DNA of 64,000 bases from JAVBQJ01 sp031549115. GTDB taxonomy: Bacteria; Verrucomicrobiota; Lentisphaeria; Victivallales; Victivallaceae. This document shows positions 1 through 8,866 of the stretch, piece by piece. Where the stretch lies: positions 62,001 to 126,000 of the forward strand of contig JAVBQJ010000049.1 of the NCBI GenBank assembly GCA_031549115.1, in the 5' to 3' direction. Below the pieces are notes generated by a model. That model had not been told where the DNA came from, made no database searches, and was given only the letters and a program-made list of their open reading frames with translations. Position 1 is the stretch's first letter; every line of letters begins with the position of its first letter. The position numbers and the translations under genes were made by a program.

Positions 1-30
1 TTTCACTTCCAGCCCCCGTCAAGGAGTCGT

Positions 31-1446
31 ATGAGCAACCAGAACAAGCCTCTGAGTTTCCGGGACAAGGTCAGCTACAGCATGGGCGCCTTTACCGAAA
101 GCACCATGCAGAACGCCGTGGCGCAGATGATGCTTCCGGTATTCAATATCATGCTCGGCGTGAGTCCCGTCCTGCTCGGAATCGCCGCCGCCATCACCCG
201 GGCCTGGGATGCGGTTACCGACCCTTTGATGGGGTATCTGAGCGACAATACCCGTTCCCGCTGGGGCAAGCGCAAGCCGTATATTCTGGCCGGCGCCGTC
301 ATTTCGGCCATCTTTTTCGCCTCCATCTGGATGCTGCCGCCCGGCTTGAGCGAGACCCGTTACTTCTGGCACTTTCTGATTTGCTCCATACTGTATTACT
401 CCGGGACCACGCTTTACTGCGTACCCTATATCAGCATGGGGTATGAACTGAGCGGCGATTACCATGAACGGACCCGGCTGATGGGGTACCGGATGTTCTT
501 CGTGGGCATCAGCGGCATCGGCATCGGCTGGATGTTCCGCTTCACGCAGCTCGGCTGGTTCGGCAGCGGCGTGGGCGGCATGCAGGTGCTCGGCATTCTG
601 ACCGGGGTGATGTTCATTCTTTTCGCGCTCGGTCCGGTGTTTTTCCTGCGGCGGCGCGGCGCACTCGAAAGCGCCCCCAAAAAGAAAGAAAAAATCACGT
701 TGCTGGAAGCATTGGGCGTCTTCCGGGTCGGCCCCTTTGTGCTGCTGTTGGCGGCGCTCGGCATCGGGACTTTGATGACCTCCGCCCCCGGCGCCCTCGG
801 AACCTATATCGTCATTTATCACGTCGCCGGAGGCAGTCTGGAATTCGGCTCGACCCTCACCGGCTACACCGGAACCGTCGCCGGCATTCTGGCCATCGCG
901 GTGATTCCCCTGGTCAACCTGATCTCCAGATATTGCGGCAAGAAGGTGACTTTGATTTTATGCTTCGCCGTCGGAATCGCCGGTCTGGGCGGCAGCTGGT
1001 GGCTCAACACGCCGGACTTTCCGTATCTCTCCATCATGGTGGGGAGCCTGGGCGCGATATGCATGAGTTCGATGTATCTGCTGATTTTCGCCATGGTCGC
1101 GGATGTCTGTGAATACGATCTTCATCGCAGCGGCCTGGACCGGGCCGGCGTCTTCGCCGCGGTGCTCTCCTGGGTGATCAAGTTCGGCATCATGCTGGCC
1201 ATGGTGCTGTCGGGATTCATCCTGGAGTACACCGGATTCGACCAGAAGCTCGGGGCGGACCAACTGCCCGAGGCGATTCTGCGCATGCGCCTGATCTACG
1301 CCATCGTCCCGGCTTCCGGCTTTGTGATCAGCGCCATCCTGGTGGCATTCTTTCCGTTGAGCATGCGCAAAATGAATTTGCTGCGCGAACTCAAAGGCTA
1401 CGAAGAGATGACCGAAGACGTACCGAAACAAGGACCTGGAATTTAA
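31..1446 (+). CDS. GPH-family (glycoside-pentoside-hexuronide) sugar:cation symporter
   Basis: A 471-residue integral membrane protein with about twelve hydrophobic segments, in the MFS-related GPH family that imports glycosides with Na+ or H+. The family signature lies between the second and third segments (about residues 59-80): DAVTDPLMGYLSDNT followed by WGKRKP. A second conserved patch, YCVPYISMGYELS, lies near residue 130. The start ATG has AAGGAG 6 bases upstream. It ends one base before the next gene, so the two are probably one operon; upstream members may lie outside the window. The substrate cannot be read from the sequence. A close link to a UroD-fold gene and glycosidases suggests an unusual or modified sugar (inference). 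Confidence 0.9.
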   Translation: MSNQNKPLSFRDKVSYSMGAFTESTMQNAVAQMMLPVFNIMLGVSPVLLGIAAAITRAWDAVTDPLMGYLSDNTRSRWGKRKPYILAGAVISAIFFASIWMLPPGLSETRYFWHFLICSILYYSGTTLYCVPYISMGYELSGDYHERTRLMGYRMFFVGISGIGIGWMFRFTQLGWFGSGVGGMQVLGILTGVMFILFALGPVFFLRRRGALESAPKKKEKITLLEALGVFRVGPFVLLLAALGIGTLMTSAPGALGTYIVIYHVAGGSLEFGSTLTGYTGTVAGILAIAVIPLVNLISRYCGKKVTLILCFAVGIAGLGGSWWLNTPDFPYLSIMVGSLGAICMSSMYLLIFAMVADVCEYDLHRSGLDRAGVFAAVLSWVIKFGIMLAMVLSGFILEYTGFDQKLGADQLPEAILRMRLIYAIVPASGFVISAILVAFFPLSMRKMNLLRELKGYEEMTEDVPKQGPGI

Positions 1447-1447
1447 C

Positions 1448-2530
1448 ATGAACCAGCGACAGATGTTGATCGATTTTCATCCGCAATACCTCCATCGGCA
1501 TTGCGGCATGGACTTCGGCCGCGATTACCATATGGACCCGCTCCTGCGCCGCCGGGAAACCCTTCGGCAGCAGGAGGCGCTGCACCGGCGTTTTCCCCGT
1601 TACGGGACGCTCTTCCCGGCGCCGCCGAAACCGGACGCCGAGGTGCGGGAAATCGAATGGATCGGCGTTCAGCCGCTGGATTTCCTGAATGCGGCGCTGG
1701 GCGGACGCCTGGAATTTTCCGCCGAGGAAGCGGTCTGGACCCCGGACAAGCCGCTGGCCCGAATCGAGTCGCTCGACGACATCGCCGGCCTTCCGGAAAT
1801 CGACTGGGATACGCAATGGCTGTACCAGAACTTCCTGCGGCAACTGGAAACGTTGGAAGCGCTTGATCCGGGCTGTCCTTCCGCGGGCATCCAGGGAGCC
1901 TGTTCGCTGGGCAACGGGCAGGCAAAATTGTCCACGCACTCTTCTTACACCACGGCGTTCCGGCTGATGGGAGAACGCATTTTCGAATGGATGTTGCTGG
2001 ACGAGGAAGCGGCCGATGCGCTTTTCCGGTATATCTACCGGCAATACCGGCGCCAGGCGGAGCACTTCTGCCGCCGTCAGGGCTGGCAATTGACCCGGAT
2101 CCACTTCGGGGATTGTGCCGCAACCATGTTGTCTCCGGATCTGTTCCGGCAAAGCAACGCGCGCATCGCCCGCGACATTCTGGCCGCGGACGCGTATCAG
2201 GGTTGCACCCTGCATTCCTGCGGACCTTCCACGCATCTCCTGGAAGCCTTTCAGGAGGTTCCTCTGTTGGAGGAGTTGCAGCTCGGATACGGAACCGACC
2301 TGGGCCGGGCCAGAAATATCTTCCCGCAGACGAAAATAACCGCCTACTACTCGGCGGCGGCGCTGCTCACCGAAAGCCCCGCTCAAATCCAGCAGAATCT
2401 TGAACGCATGACAGCCGAGCTGCAGGATAACTTCGTCGTCTTCGCCTCGTCCATCGACGCCCGGACCCCGGAAGAAAGCCTCAACGCGTTCCTCGACTAC
2501 GCCGAAGCGCTCAACCGGGCTCAGCTTTGA
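1448..2530 (+). CDS. Uroporphyrinogen-decarboxylase-fold protein (methyltransferase-like)
   Basis: A 360-residue soluble protein of the UroD/MtaA superfamily. It lacks the N-terminal RQAGR motif of true haem-pathway HemE, so it is unlikely to be the haem enzyme. A LHSCGP segment near residue 257 matches the H-x-C zinc ligand motif of MtaA-type corrinoid methyltransferases; the usual C-terminal cysteine is not evident (the matching region reads FASSIDA). It follows the GPH transporter by one base and is probably co-transcribed and translationally coupled. Two other members of the superfamily sit in glycosidase cassettes in this window (47074, 51636). The reaction is unknown; handling of a methylated or otherwise modified sugar is a guess. 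Confidence 0.75.
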   Translation: MNQRQMLIDFHPQYLHRHCGMDFGRDYHMDPLLRRRETLRQQEALHRRFPRYGTLFPAPPKPDAEVREIEWIGVQPLDFLNAALGGRLEFSAEEAVWTPDKPLARIESLDDIAGLPEIDWDTQWLYQNFLRQLETLEALDPGCPSAGIQGACSLGNGQAKLSTHSSYTTAFRLMGERIFEWMLLDEEAADALFRYIYRQYRRQAEHFCRRQGWQLTRIHFGDCAATMLSPDLFRQSNARIARDILAADAYQGCTLHSCGPSTHLLEAFQEVPLLEELQLGYGTDLGRARNIFPQTKITAYYSAAALLTESPAQIQQNLERMTAELQDNFVVFASSIDARTPEESLNAFLDYAEALNRAQL

Positions 2531-2540
2531 GAGGAGTGCG

Positions 2541-2890
2541 AGGGACTCCTCGTCCCCCACACTATTGCTGGCAGCGCGGTCCCGAGTGTGGTGATTTTGA
2601 CGGTGTACGCGGGGCCGCATTGCGCCCCGGCAATCGCGGGGGCTCCGCCCCTCCCAACCCCGATGCGCTCAGGCGGCGCTCGCCTTACACGTTTTTGCCG
2701 CCACCGGGCGGCAAAAACTCTCTTCGGTCACGAAAACGCTGCCGCGTTTTCGCGACCGACCCCCTCAGCGCACTAACGTGCGCCGTTCGCCGGGGGAGGC
2801 TCCGTGCCGCGCTCCTTGGCGCGAGCTTCGCTGCGCCAATTCCTAGCGGCACGGTCGCGCCTGACCGGCGCTCCCCCGTGCGCGCTCACA
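2541..2890 (+). repeat. Palindrome-rich dispersed repeat, copy A
   Basis: The 482-base spacer between the UroD-fold gene and clpB holds no credible gene but many inverted repeats. It begins with an imperfect hairpin (loop TCCTC, 2542-2560). Inside are a perfect 12-bp stem at 2691-2718 (GTTTTTGCCGCC with loop ACCG) and a stem at 2726-2759 around CGAAAACGC. Positions 2545-2690 match, with scattered differences, the reverse complement of 41290-41440. The end near 2872-2890 (CGTGCGCGCTCACA) also matches that copy, as if about 180 bases were inserted here or lost there. A third relative lies at 60390-60475. Confidence 0.6.
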
Positions 2891-2962
2891 AGTAGATGGT
2901 GTTGTGATGGGTGCGCGACCACGGTTGAATTATGTTGAACCCGCATCGACGGCAAACATTCA

Positions 2963-3000
2963 ACCAAACAAAACGTGGGGGACGAGGAGTCCCCCACGTT
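2963..3000 (-). terminator. Rho-independent terminator of clpB
   Basis: A perfect 12-bp stem with a five-base loop (AACGTGGGGGAC, loop, GTCCCCCACGTT; 2972-3000) lies 12 bases past the clpB stop. Reading on the minus strand it is followed by a T-rich run (TTTTGTTTGGTT). The same GTGGGGGAC stem and GAGGA loop recur at 41416-41440 and, altered, at 60628-60650, so the terminator may have come with the dispersed repeat. Confidence 0.75.
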
Positions 3001-3012
3001 TCCGAATTGCAC

Positions 3013-5616
3013 TTACTCGACTTCCGGACAGCGGATGCAGTCGAAGGTCAACTTGTCATCTTTCTTGTCCACTCTCAGGATGTCGCCGTCGACCAGTTCG
3101 TTGCCGATCAGGAGACGTGAGACCGGGGTTTCGAGCTCCCGGATCACCGCCCGCTTCAGCGGGCGGGCGCCGTAGGCCGGATCGTAGCCGACTTCGGTCA
3201 ACATCTTTTTGGCGGCATCGGTGATTTCGAATTTGATGTCGCGGTCCTTCAGGCGCTCGGCGAAGCGCGCGACCTGAATGTCGACGATCTTCAACAGATC
3301 CAGCTCCGACAACGCGTGGAAGATCAGAGTTTCGTCGATCCGGTTCAGGAACTCCGGGCGGAAGTGATGCCGCAATTCGTCCAACACCTGATCCTTGACC
3401 CGCTCGACGTGCCCCTGTTCTTTCAGGATCAGGGCGCTGCCGAGGTTGCTGGTCATGATGATGATGGTGTTCTTGAAGCTGACCACCCGTCCCTGCGAAT
3501 CGGTCAAACGTCCGTCTTCGAGAATCTGCAGCAGAATGTTGAAGACATCGTGGTGCGCTTTCTCGATTTCGTCGAACAGAATCACCGAATAGGGGCGGCG
3601 GCGGACCGCTTCGGTCAACTGCCCGCCCTCTTCATAACCGACATATCCCGGAGGCGCGCCGACCAGGCGCGACACACTGTGCTTCTCCATGTATTCGGAC
3701 ATGTCGATGCGCACCATCGCGCGCTCGTCGTCGAACAATTCCTTTGCCAGCGCCCGCGCCAGTTCGGTTTTGCCGACGCCGGTGGGGCCGAGGAAAATAA
3801 AACTGGCAATCGGCCGGTTCGGATCCTGCAAACCGGCGCGCGCCCGCAGTACCGCATCCGATACCGCGATCACCGCGTCCTCCTGTCCGATGACACGGGT
3901 ATGGAGCTGCTCCGCCAGCCGCAGCAGCTTGTCCTTTTCGCTCTGGACCAGCTTACTGACCGGAATGTGCGTCCAACGCGCCACGATTCCGGCGATGTCC
4001 TCGTCGTCGACCTCCTCCTTCAGCAGCCGCTGACCGCTGTCGGATTTGAGTTGGCGTTCCGCTTCGTGCAACTGCTGCTCGATGCCGGGAATGGTGCCGT
4101 GCCGCAGCTCCGCCGCTTTTTCCAGATTGTATTCACGCTCGGCCTTTTCCAACTGCTGCCGCGCCAGTTCCAGCGTTTCCCGCAGCGAACGCAATTGATC
4201 GATGTCCTGTTTCTCATTTTCCCAGCGCGCTTTCAGTTCGGCGCCGCGGCTCTTCAATTCGGACAACTCGGTGTCCAGCGCTTCGCGCTTTTTGACCGAT
4301 TCCGGATCTTTTTCCTTTTTCAGCCCGGCGATTTCGATCTCCAGCTGCATCACGCGCCGTTCATTTTCGTCGATTTCGGTCGGCGAACTTTCGATTTCGG
4401 TGCGCAGCGTCGCGGCGGCTTCGTCGATCAGGTCGATGGCCTTGTCCGGCAGGAAGCGATCGGCAATGTACTTGTCCGACAACACCGCCGCCGCCACCAG
4501 CGCCGAGTCTTTGATTTTCACTCCGTGGTGAATTTCATAACGTTCGCGCAAGCCGCGCAGGATTGAAATGGTATCTTCGACCGACGGCGGGGCCACCAGT
4601 ACCGATTGGAAGCGCCGCTCCAGCGCCGCGTCTTTCTCGATGTACTTGCGGTACTCGTCCAGCGTGGTGGCGCCGATGCAATGCAGTTCGCCGCGCGCCA
4701 GCAACGGTTTCAGCAGATTTCCGGCGTCCATCGAGCCTTCGCTCGCACCGGCGCCGACGACGGTATGCAATTCGTCGATAAACAGAATGATCTGACCTTC
4801 CGCGCCGGTCACTTCTTTCAACACCGCTTTCAAACGCTCTTCGAATTCGCCGCGATATTTGGCGCCGGCAATCAATGCCCCCATATCCAGCGCGATCAGA
4901 CGCCGGTTTTTCAGGCTTTCCGGGACGTCGCCGCGGATGATCCGGCGCGCCAGGCCTTCGACAATGGCGGTTTTTCCGACACCGGGTTCGCCGATCAACA
5001 CCGGGTTGTTCTTGGTTCGGCGGGACAGAATCTGGATGACGCGGCGGATCTCCTCATCGCGGCCGATCACCGGGTCGAGCTTGTCCTGCTGCGCCATCCG
5101 GGTCAGGTCGCGGCCGTATTTGTTCAACGCGTCGAAGGTGTTTTCCGGATCCGGGCTGGTCACGCGCTGGTTGCCGCGGACGGATTGCAGCGCGGTCAGA
5201 ATTTTTTCCGGCGTCGCGCCGACCGACTTCAAAATCTCCGCTGCCTTCGCGCCGTGATTCGCCAATGCCAGAAACAAGTGCTCGACGCTGACGTACTCGT
5301 CGCCCATTTTTTCGGCTTCCGCCGCAGCGTCGTTCAAGACTTCGCCGAATTCCCGCGAGGTGCCGACCTGGCCGGAACCGGATCCGGCGCCGGAAACCCG
5401 CGGCAACGCATTCACCGCTTCGGTGACGCGTGCCTGCAAGACGCCGGGATTGATCCCCAGCGGCTGGAGTAAACTCACGATCAGGCCGTCGGTCTGGGAC
5501 AGCAACGCACTCAACAGATGCACCGGCCGCAATTCGGGGTTGCCGAGTTGCGCCGCCATCTGTTGGGCCGCCATCAACGCTTCTTTGCTGCGGGTGGTAA
5601 ACTTCTCAATGTTCAT
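3013..5616 (-). CDS. clpB: ATP-dependent chaperone ClpB (Hsp100 disaggregase)
   Basis: An 867-residue full-length ClpB, which threads aggregated proteins through a hexameric ring together with DnaK. The order is the usual one: an N-terminal Clp_N repeat domain (about 1-150), first AAA+ module with Walker A GEPGVGKT (about 205) and Walker B ILFIDELH, the coiled-coil middle domain (about 395-525), second AAA+ module with GPTGVGKTE (about 605) and VILFDEIEKAH, and the C-terminal small domain. I chose the ATG at 5616 because GGAGGA stands 5 bases upstream; a TTG five codons earlier would bury that site. A sigma-54-like element lies about 40 bases upstream, and no CIRCE element was seen. Confidence 0.97.
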   Translation of the reverse strand: MNIEKFTTRSKEALMAAQQMAAQLGNPELRPVHLLSALLSQTDGLIVSLLQPLGINPGVLQARVTEAVNALPRVSGAGSGSGQVGTSREFGEVLNDAAAEAEKMGDEYVSVEHLFLALANHGAKAAEILKSVGATPEKILTALQSVRGNQRVTSPDPENTFDALNKYGRDLTRMAQQDKLDPVIGRDEEIRRVIQILSRRTKNNPVLIGEPGVGKTAIVEGLARRIIRGDVPESLKNRRLIALDMGALIAGAKYRGEFEERLKAVLKEVTGAEGQIILFIDELHTVVGAGASEGSMDAGNLLKPLLARGELHCIGATTLDEYRKYIEKDAALERRFQSVLVAPPSVEDTISILRGLRERYEIHHGVKIKDSALVAAAVLSDKYIADRFLPDKAIDLIDEAAATLRTEIESSPTEIDENERRVMQLEIEIAGLKKEKDPESVKKREALDTELSELKSRGAELKARWENEKQDIDQLRSLRETLELARQQLEKAEREYNLEKAAELRHGTIPGIEQQLHEAERQLKSDSGQRLLKEEVDDEDIAGIVARWTHIPVSKLVQSEKDKLLRLAEQLHTRVIGQEDAVIAVSDAVLRARAGLQDPNRPIASFIFLGPTGVGKTELARALAKELFDDERAMVRIDMSEYMEKHSVSRLVGAPPGYVGYEEGGQLTEAVRRRPYSVILFDEIEKAHHDVFNILLQILEDGRLTDSQGRVVSFKNTIIIMTSNLGSALILKEQGHVERVKDQVLDELRHHFRPEFLNRIDETLIFHALSELDLLKIVDIQVARFAERLKDRDIKFEITDAAKKMLTEVGYDPAYGARPLKRAVIRELETPVSRLLIGNELVDGDILRVDKKDDKLTFDCIRCPEVE

Positions 5617-5655
5617 ACATTCCTCCTCCAAGGTTGTGTAAGTTCAATGAAAATG

Positions 5656-5672
5656 TGCACGAATCATGCCAA
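5656..5672 (-). promoter_or_regulatory. Candidate sigma-54 (-24/-12) promoter of clpB
   Basis: On the minus strand the sequence reads TTGGCATG-ATTC-GTGCA. It keeps the invariant GG and GC dinucleotides at the correct 10-base separation and differs from the consensus TGGCACG-N4-TTGCA at two bases. Transcription would start about 28 bases before the chosen clpB ATG. This is a visual match only; no enhancer-binding regulator is encoded nearby. Confidence 0.45.
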
Positions 5673-5757
5673 GTAACACCGTACGGGAAAGATCGTCTCC
5701 GGCGGGACATTTTGTCTCTTTTGGCCGGAGGCGGGCCGGTGTGACACAAAGTCCCGA

Positions 5758-6798
5758 TTACCGGAACGGCGGCAGCAGGATGCCGCGCTCGGTGATGAAG
5801 CCGGCGATCAGCTCCGCCGGCGTGACGTCGAAAGCCGGGTTGTAGACGGCGACATCGCGCGGCGCGGTCCACTTGCCCATACCGCACCGGATTTCATCGC
5901 CGCCGCGCTGCTCGATCGGAATTTCCGCCCCCGACGCGAGAGTCAGGTCAAAGGTCGAATACGGGGCTGCCACGTAAAACGGAATCCGGTGGTAACGCGC
6001 CAGAATCGCGACGCCGTAGGTGCCGATCTTGGGCGCGGTGTCGCCGTTGGCGGCACTCCGGTCGGCGCCGACGATCACCAGCGGCACTGTGTTTTCGCGC
6101 ATCACCTGCGCGGCCATGTTGTCGCAGATGGTCACCACCGGGACACCGGCGCGGGTCAGCTCCCACGCGGTCAGGCGGGAGCCCTGCAGCAGCGGGCGGG
6201 TTTCGTCCGAATACACCGTCACCTGTTTTCCGGCCTCTTGCGCCACATAAACCGGCGCGAGCGCGGTTCCGTAATCCGCGGTTGCCAGCGCTCCGGCGTT
6301 GCAGTGGGTCAGGATGCCGCATTGCGCTGGAATCAGCGTTTGCGCGTGCGTGCCGATGGCGCGGCACATCGCGATGTCTTCGGTGAGAATCGCCAGAGCC
6401 GCCTCCAGCGCCGCCTCCCGGATATCCGTTCCCGGGTGGTCGTGCAAATATCGGATCGTCCGATCGAGCGCCCAAAACAGATTTACCGCCGTCGGCCGCG
6501 ATTCGGCCAGGCGCGCCGCCGTCGCTTCCGCCAACTTCAAATCCGGCTTCCCGGCGGCATTCAATACCGCCGCGACGCCGAGTGCCGCGGCGCAGCCGAT
6601 CGCGGGAGCTCCGCGCACCACCAGACGCCGGATCGCGTCGAAAATCGCCTCGGTCTGATTCAATTCGACGTAGCAGACGTCTTCCGGCAGCAAGGTCTGG
6701 TCGAGCAGGCGCAGTGTACCCCCCTCCCGCGCCAGGCCGGGGCGGTAGTCAGTGCAAATCTCCCCGGAACGGGTGATCCAGCGTACGGCATCCAACAT
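5758..6798 (-). CDS. mtnA: S-methyl-5-thioribose-1-phosphate isomerase
   Basis: A 346-residue enzyme of the methionine salvage pathway. It converts methylthioribose 1-phosphate to methylthioribulose 1-phosphate and belongs to the eIF2B-like family. Visible family motifs are RGAPAIG (about residue 58), the catalytic cysteine in GILTHCNAG (about 160) and the catalytic aspartate in VGADRSAANGD (about 240). The start has CCGGAG upstream. No other salvage gene is next to it, so it appears to be a single-gene unit between clpB and a membrane glycosyltransferase. eIF2B-like ribose-1,5-bisphosphate isomerase is the main alternative, but the motifs and length favour MtnA. Confidence 0.93.
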   Translation of the reverse strand: MLDAVRWITRSGEICTDYRPGLAREGGTLRLLDQTLLPEDVCYVELNQTEAIFDAIRRLVVRGAPAIGCAAALGVAAVLNAAGKPDLKLAEATAARLAESRPTAVNLFWALDRTIRYLHDHPGTDIREAALEAALAILTEDIAMCRAIGTHAQTLIPAQCGILTHCNAGALATADYGTALAPVYVAQEAGKQVTVYSDETRPLLQGSRLTAWELTRAGVPVVTICDNMAAQVMRENTVPLVIVGADRSAANGDTAPKIGTYGVAILARYHRIPFYVAAPYSTFDLTLASGAEIPIEQRGGDEIRCGMGKWTAPRDVAVYNPAFDVTPAELIAGFITERGILLPPFR

Positions 6799-6942
6799 GA
6801 TTTTTCTCCGGTATTATTGTTCGCCGCTGATGCGGCGCCTCCGTATGACGGAGCGCAGCCCGCCGCTTCACTCGCTACGTCCTGCGGACTCGCTCTTCCC
6901 TCTCGGGGACAAGTCCCTCGGCTTCGCCATCGGCTCCATTTT
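6799..6942. repeat. Spacer with short GC-rich palindromes
   Basis: This 144-base spacer contains CGCCGC-TGAT-GCGGCG (6822-6837), CTCCGT-ATGA-CGGAG (6839-6853) and GGGAC-AA-GTCCC near 6905. The palindromes have the style of the dispersed repeats at 2541 and 60480, but I could not align them. No gene is seen. Confidence 0.35.
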
Positions 6943-8799
6943 TTACTTTTTATTCAAATACAGGCGGGCTACCAGTTCGGAGCCGGCGTTTTCGCCGTCG
7001 ATCCGGGTGCGGCCGTAATCGCGCTGGGCGTCGACGACACCGAACACTTCGCCGGTCACTTGCTCCACTTTGAGCGTCACCTTGCCGTCCCGGATTTCCG
7101 GCAATTCCACCGTCCGCACTTCAAAGCCCGGACGGGTGAAGTCGAGAAGCTCACGCCGTCCATTCGCCAGCAGCATCAGCCGTCCCGGCCGCGCCACCTC
7201 GAGCGACAATTCCAGTATGCCCCCGGCTTCGGACGGCACCCCCGCAAAATTCTTCTCGATCGTCATGCCGCGCTTGAGCTGAAAACCGCTCCAGGCGCCG
7301 AAGCTCTGCGGGCCATGGTCCAACACCATCTGGCGCCCGTCGGCCATCCACTCATTCACCCCCTGCGGCCGCACCTGACGCATCACCGCCGCCTCCCATT
7401 GCGACCGGTACCAGTCGTTCGCGAAAAAAACCACAAACGTCCCGGCCAACACCGCCAGCAGCCAATACAGCCAGCGCTGCCGCCAAATTTCGTTTTTCCG
7501 GCCGTCCCAGAACACCTGTACGGCCACACCGCCGAATACCGCCAGCTCCGGCAATAGCGGCGCCCGGAAGCGCGCCAGAATGTAAAACGCCGTCGTCCCC
7601 AGCCAATACGCCGCCACCCAGTAATACGCCATCGCGGGCGCCATTGCGCCGGGTTGCCGCAAACGGCTCAACGCCAGCAGCATCCCGGCGATTCCCAAAG
7701 CCAGAATCACGCCGGTCGGCACCACCGCCAACCGCAGCAGCGGCGCTTGATCGGCTTCGCCGACGATCGGCAGACCGGGGATGTCGACATGAAAACCGAT
7801 GTTGTTGGGGATTTCCCGGTAATCCCAGAACAGCAGCGCCTTGCGGAAATTCAATTCGATGAATGCGCCGGGTTCGCGGCAGAACCATTCCCACATCCGA
7901 TGCGGGACCGACACCTCCGATTCCGTCGCCATCCAGCTGTGCCAGACCGGCGGGTATTCCATCGGTCCCGCCGGCAGACCGGGGTTGCGTCCTCCGGGCG
8001 GCGCCTCCGGGGTATTGCCCAGCGCCAACACCTTGCCGGACGCGGTCGAAGCGCCGGTGAGCGTCCCCTTGACCGCGGTATTGCGCCAGATAAATGGAAG
8101 CTGTACCGCCGCGATTGCCGCCAGCGCCAGCAATACATAAGCCAGGCGCGCACGCAGGCTCTTGCCCGCCACCCACAGTGCCAGCAGCATTCCGGGCGCC
8201 AGGAAGTAGACATTGCCGCGGGTCAGAATCGCGCTGCCGCAGACCAGTCCCGCCGCCAGCGCCCAGTACCACCGGGGTTGGTCCAACGCCCGCAGCGTCA
8301 GCCACAGCAACAGAATCAGCCAGAAGCCCTGCAGGGTGACAAGCAAATGAAACGGCGTGTACAATACCAGTGTCGAAGACAACGCCGTCAGCAGCGCCGC
8401 CGCAATCCCGGCGGCGAAAGCCGGCTTCTCGTTGCCCTCCCGATGTCCGAGGCGGCAGCCGACCAGTCCGGCGATTCCGGCGGTCGCCGCGCCCAGCAGC
8501 GCCTGCACCGTGATCACCAGCCACAGCGAACTCCCGAACAGCCATTTTTGCGCCGCCAGAAATACCGCGTAATAAAACGGCTGGTAATCGAATTCCGTGG
8601 TAAATGTCCCGGCCGCGACCTGCGTCGACAGCTCCATATACGTGCGCATATCGGTCAGGCTCGACGGATTCACCACCGCGTTGTTGCCGCCGTTCCATGC
8701 CGCCAGCTGCCAGCTGACGGCCAGCCGCAACGCAAAAGCGGCGACGACGATCGCGCCCAGAATCCAATAAAAACGGCGACGCTCGGAATGCTGTTTCAT
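6943..8799 (-). CDS. Multispanning GT-C (PMT/ArnT-like) glycosyltransferase
   Basis: A 618-residue membrane protein with an N-terminal helix, about ten more hydrophobic segments and a C-terminal extracytoplasmic domain (about 480-618) rich in beta-strand-like sequence. The layout fits the PMT_2/ArnT group, which moves sugars from polyprenyl-phosphate donors to lipids or proteins outside the membrane. The acidic loop after the first helix (LTDMRTYMELS) is in the place of the usual catalytic acidic residue. The ATG at 8799 is preferred because a start further upstream would lie inside the frr terminator hairpin. It follows frr, separated by that terminator. Acceptor and donor are unknown. Confidence 0.65.
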   Translation of the reverse strand: MKQHSERRRFYWILGAIVVAAFALRLAVSWQLAAWNGGNNAVVNPSSLTDMRTYMELSTQVAAGTFTTEFDYQPFYYAVFLAAQKWLFGSSLWLVITVQALLGAATAGIAGLVGCRLGHREGNEKPAFAAGIAAALLTALSSTLVLYTPFHLLVTLQGFWLILLLWLTLRALDQPRWYWALAAGLVCGSAILTRGNVYFLAPGMLLALWVAGKSLRARLAYVLLALAAIAAVQLPFIWRNTAVKGTLTGASTASGKVLALGNTPEAPPGGRNPGLPAGPMEYPPVWHSWMATESEVSVPHRMWEWFCREPGAFIELNFRKALLFWDYREIPNNIGFHVDIPGLPIVGEADQAPLLRLAVVPTGVILALGIAGMLLALSRLRQPGAMAPAMAYYWVAAYWLGTTAFYILARFRAPLLPELAVFGGVAVQVFWDGRKNEIWRQRWLYWLLAVLAGTFVVFFANDWYRSQWEAAVMRQVRPQGVNEWMADGRQMVLDHGPQSFGAWSGFQLKRGMTIEKNFAGVPSEAGGILELSLEVARPGRLMLLANGRRELLDFTRPGFEVRTVELPEIRDGKVTLKVEQVTGEVFGVVDAQRDYGRTRIDGENAGSELVARLYLNKK

Positions 8800-8821
8800 A
8801 TCCGGTACTCCCGCGGGGTAT

Positions 8822-8853
8822 AAAAAAATAAGGCATGGCGTTGCCGCCATGCC
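8822..8853 (-). terminator. Rho-independent terminator after frr
   Basis: A perfect 9-bp stem (GGCATGGCG, loop GCAA, CGCCATGCC; 8832-8853) followed on the minus strand by TTATTTTTTTA begins 14 bases after the frr stop codon. Confidence 0.9.
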
Positions 8854-8866
8854 GTTTTCGTCTCGA

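Noticed and set aside
1448..2530. HemE, haem-pathway uroporphyrinogen decarboxylase
   Set aside because: The N-terminal RQAGR motif is missing and the neighbours are sugar genes, not haem genes.
2527..2895. Possible gene in the spacer after the UroD-fold gene
   Set aside because: The frame covers the palindromic repeat, lacks a ribosome site, and its translation is Arg/Pro-rich.
2541..3000. CRISPR array or integron attC-like array
   Set aside because: The stems differ from one another, and there are no regularly spaced identical repeats and no cas or integrase gene nearby.
5617..5757. CIRCE/HrcA operator before clpB
   Set aside because: No TTAGCACTC-N9-GAGTGCTAA-like repeat is present in the spacer.
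8800..8850. Upstream start for the membrane glycosyltransferase at 8850
   Set aside because: That start codon lies inside the frr terminator hairpin.
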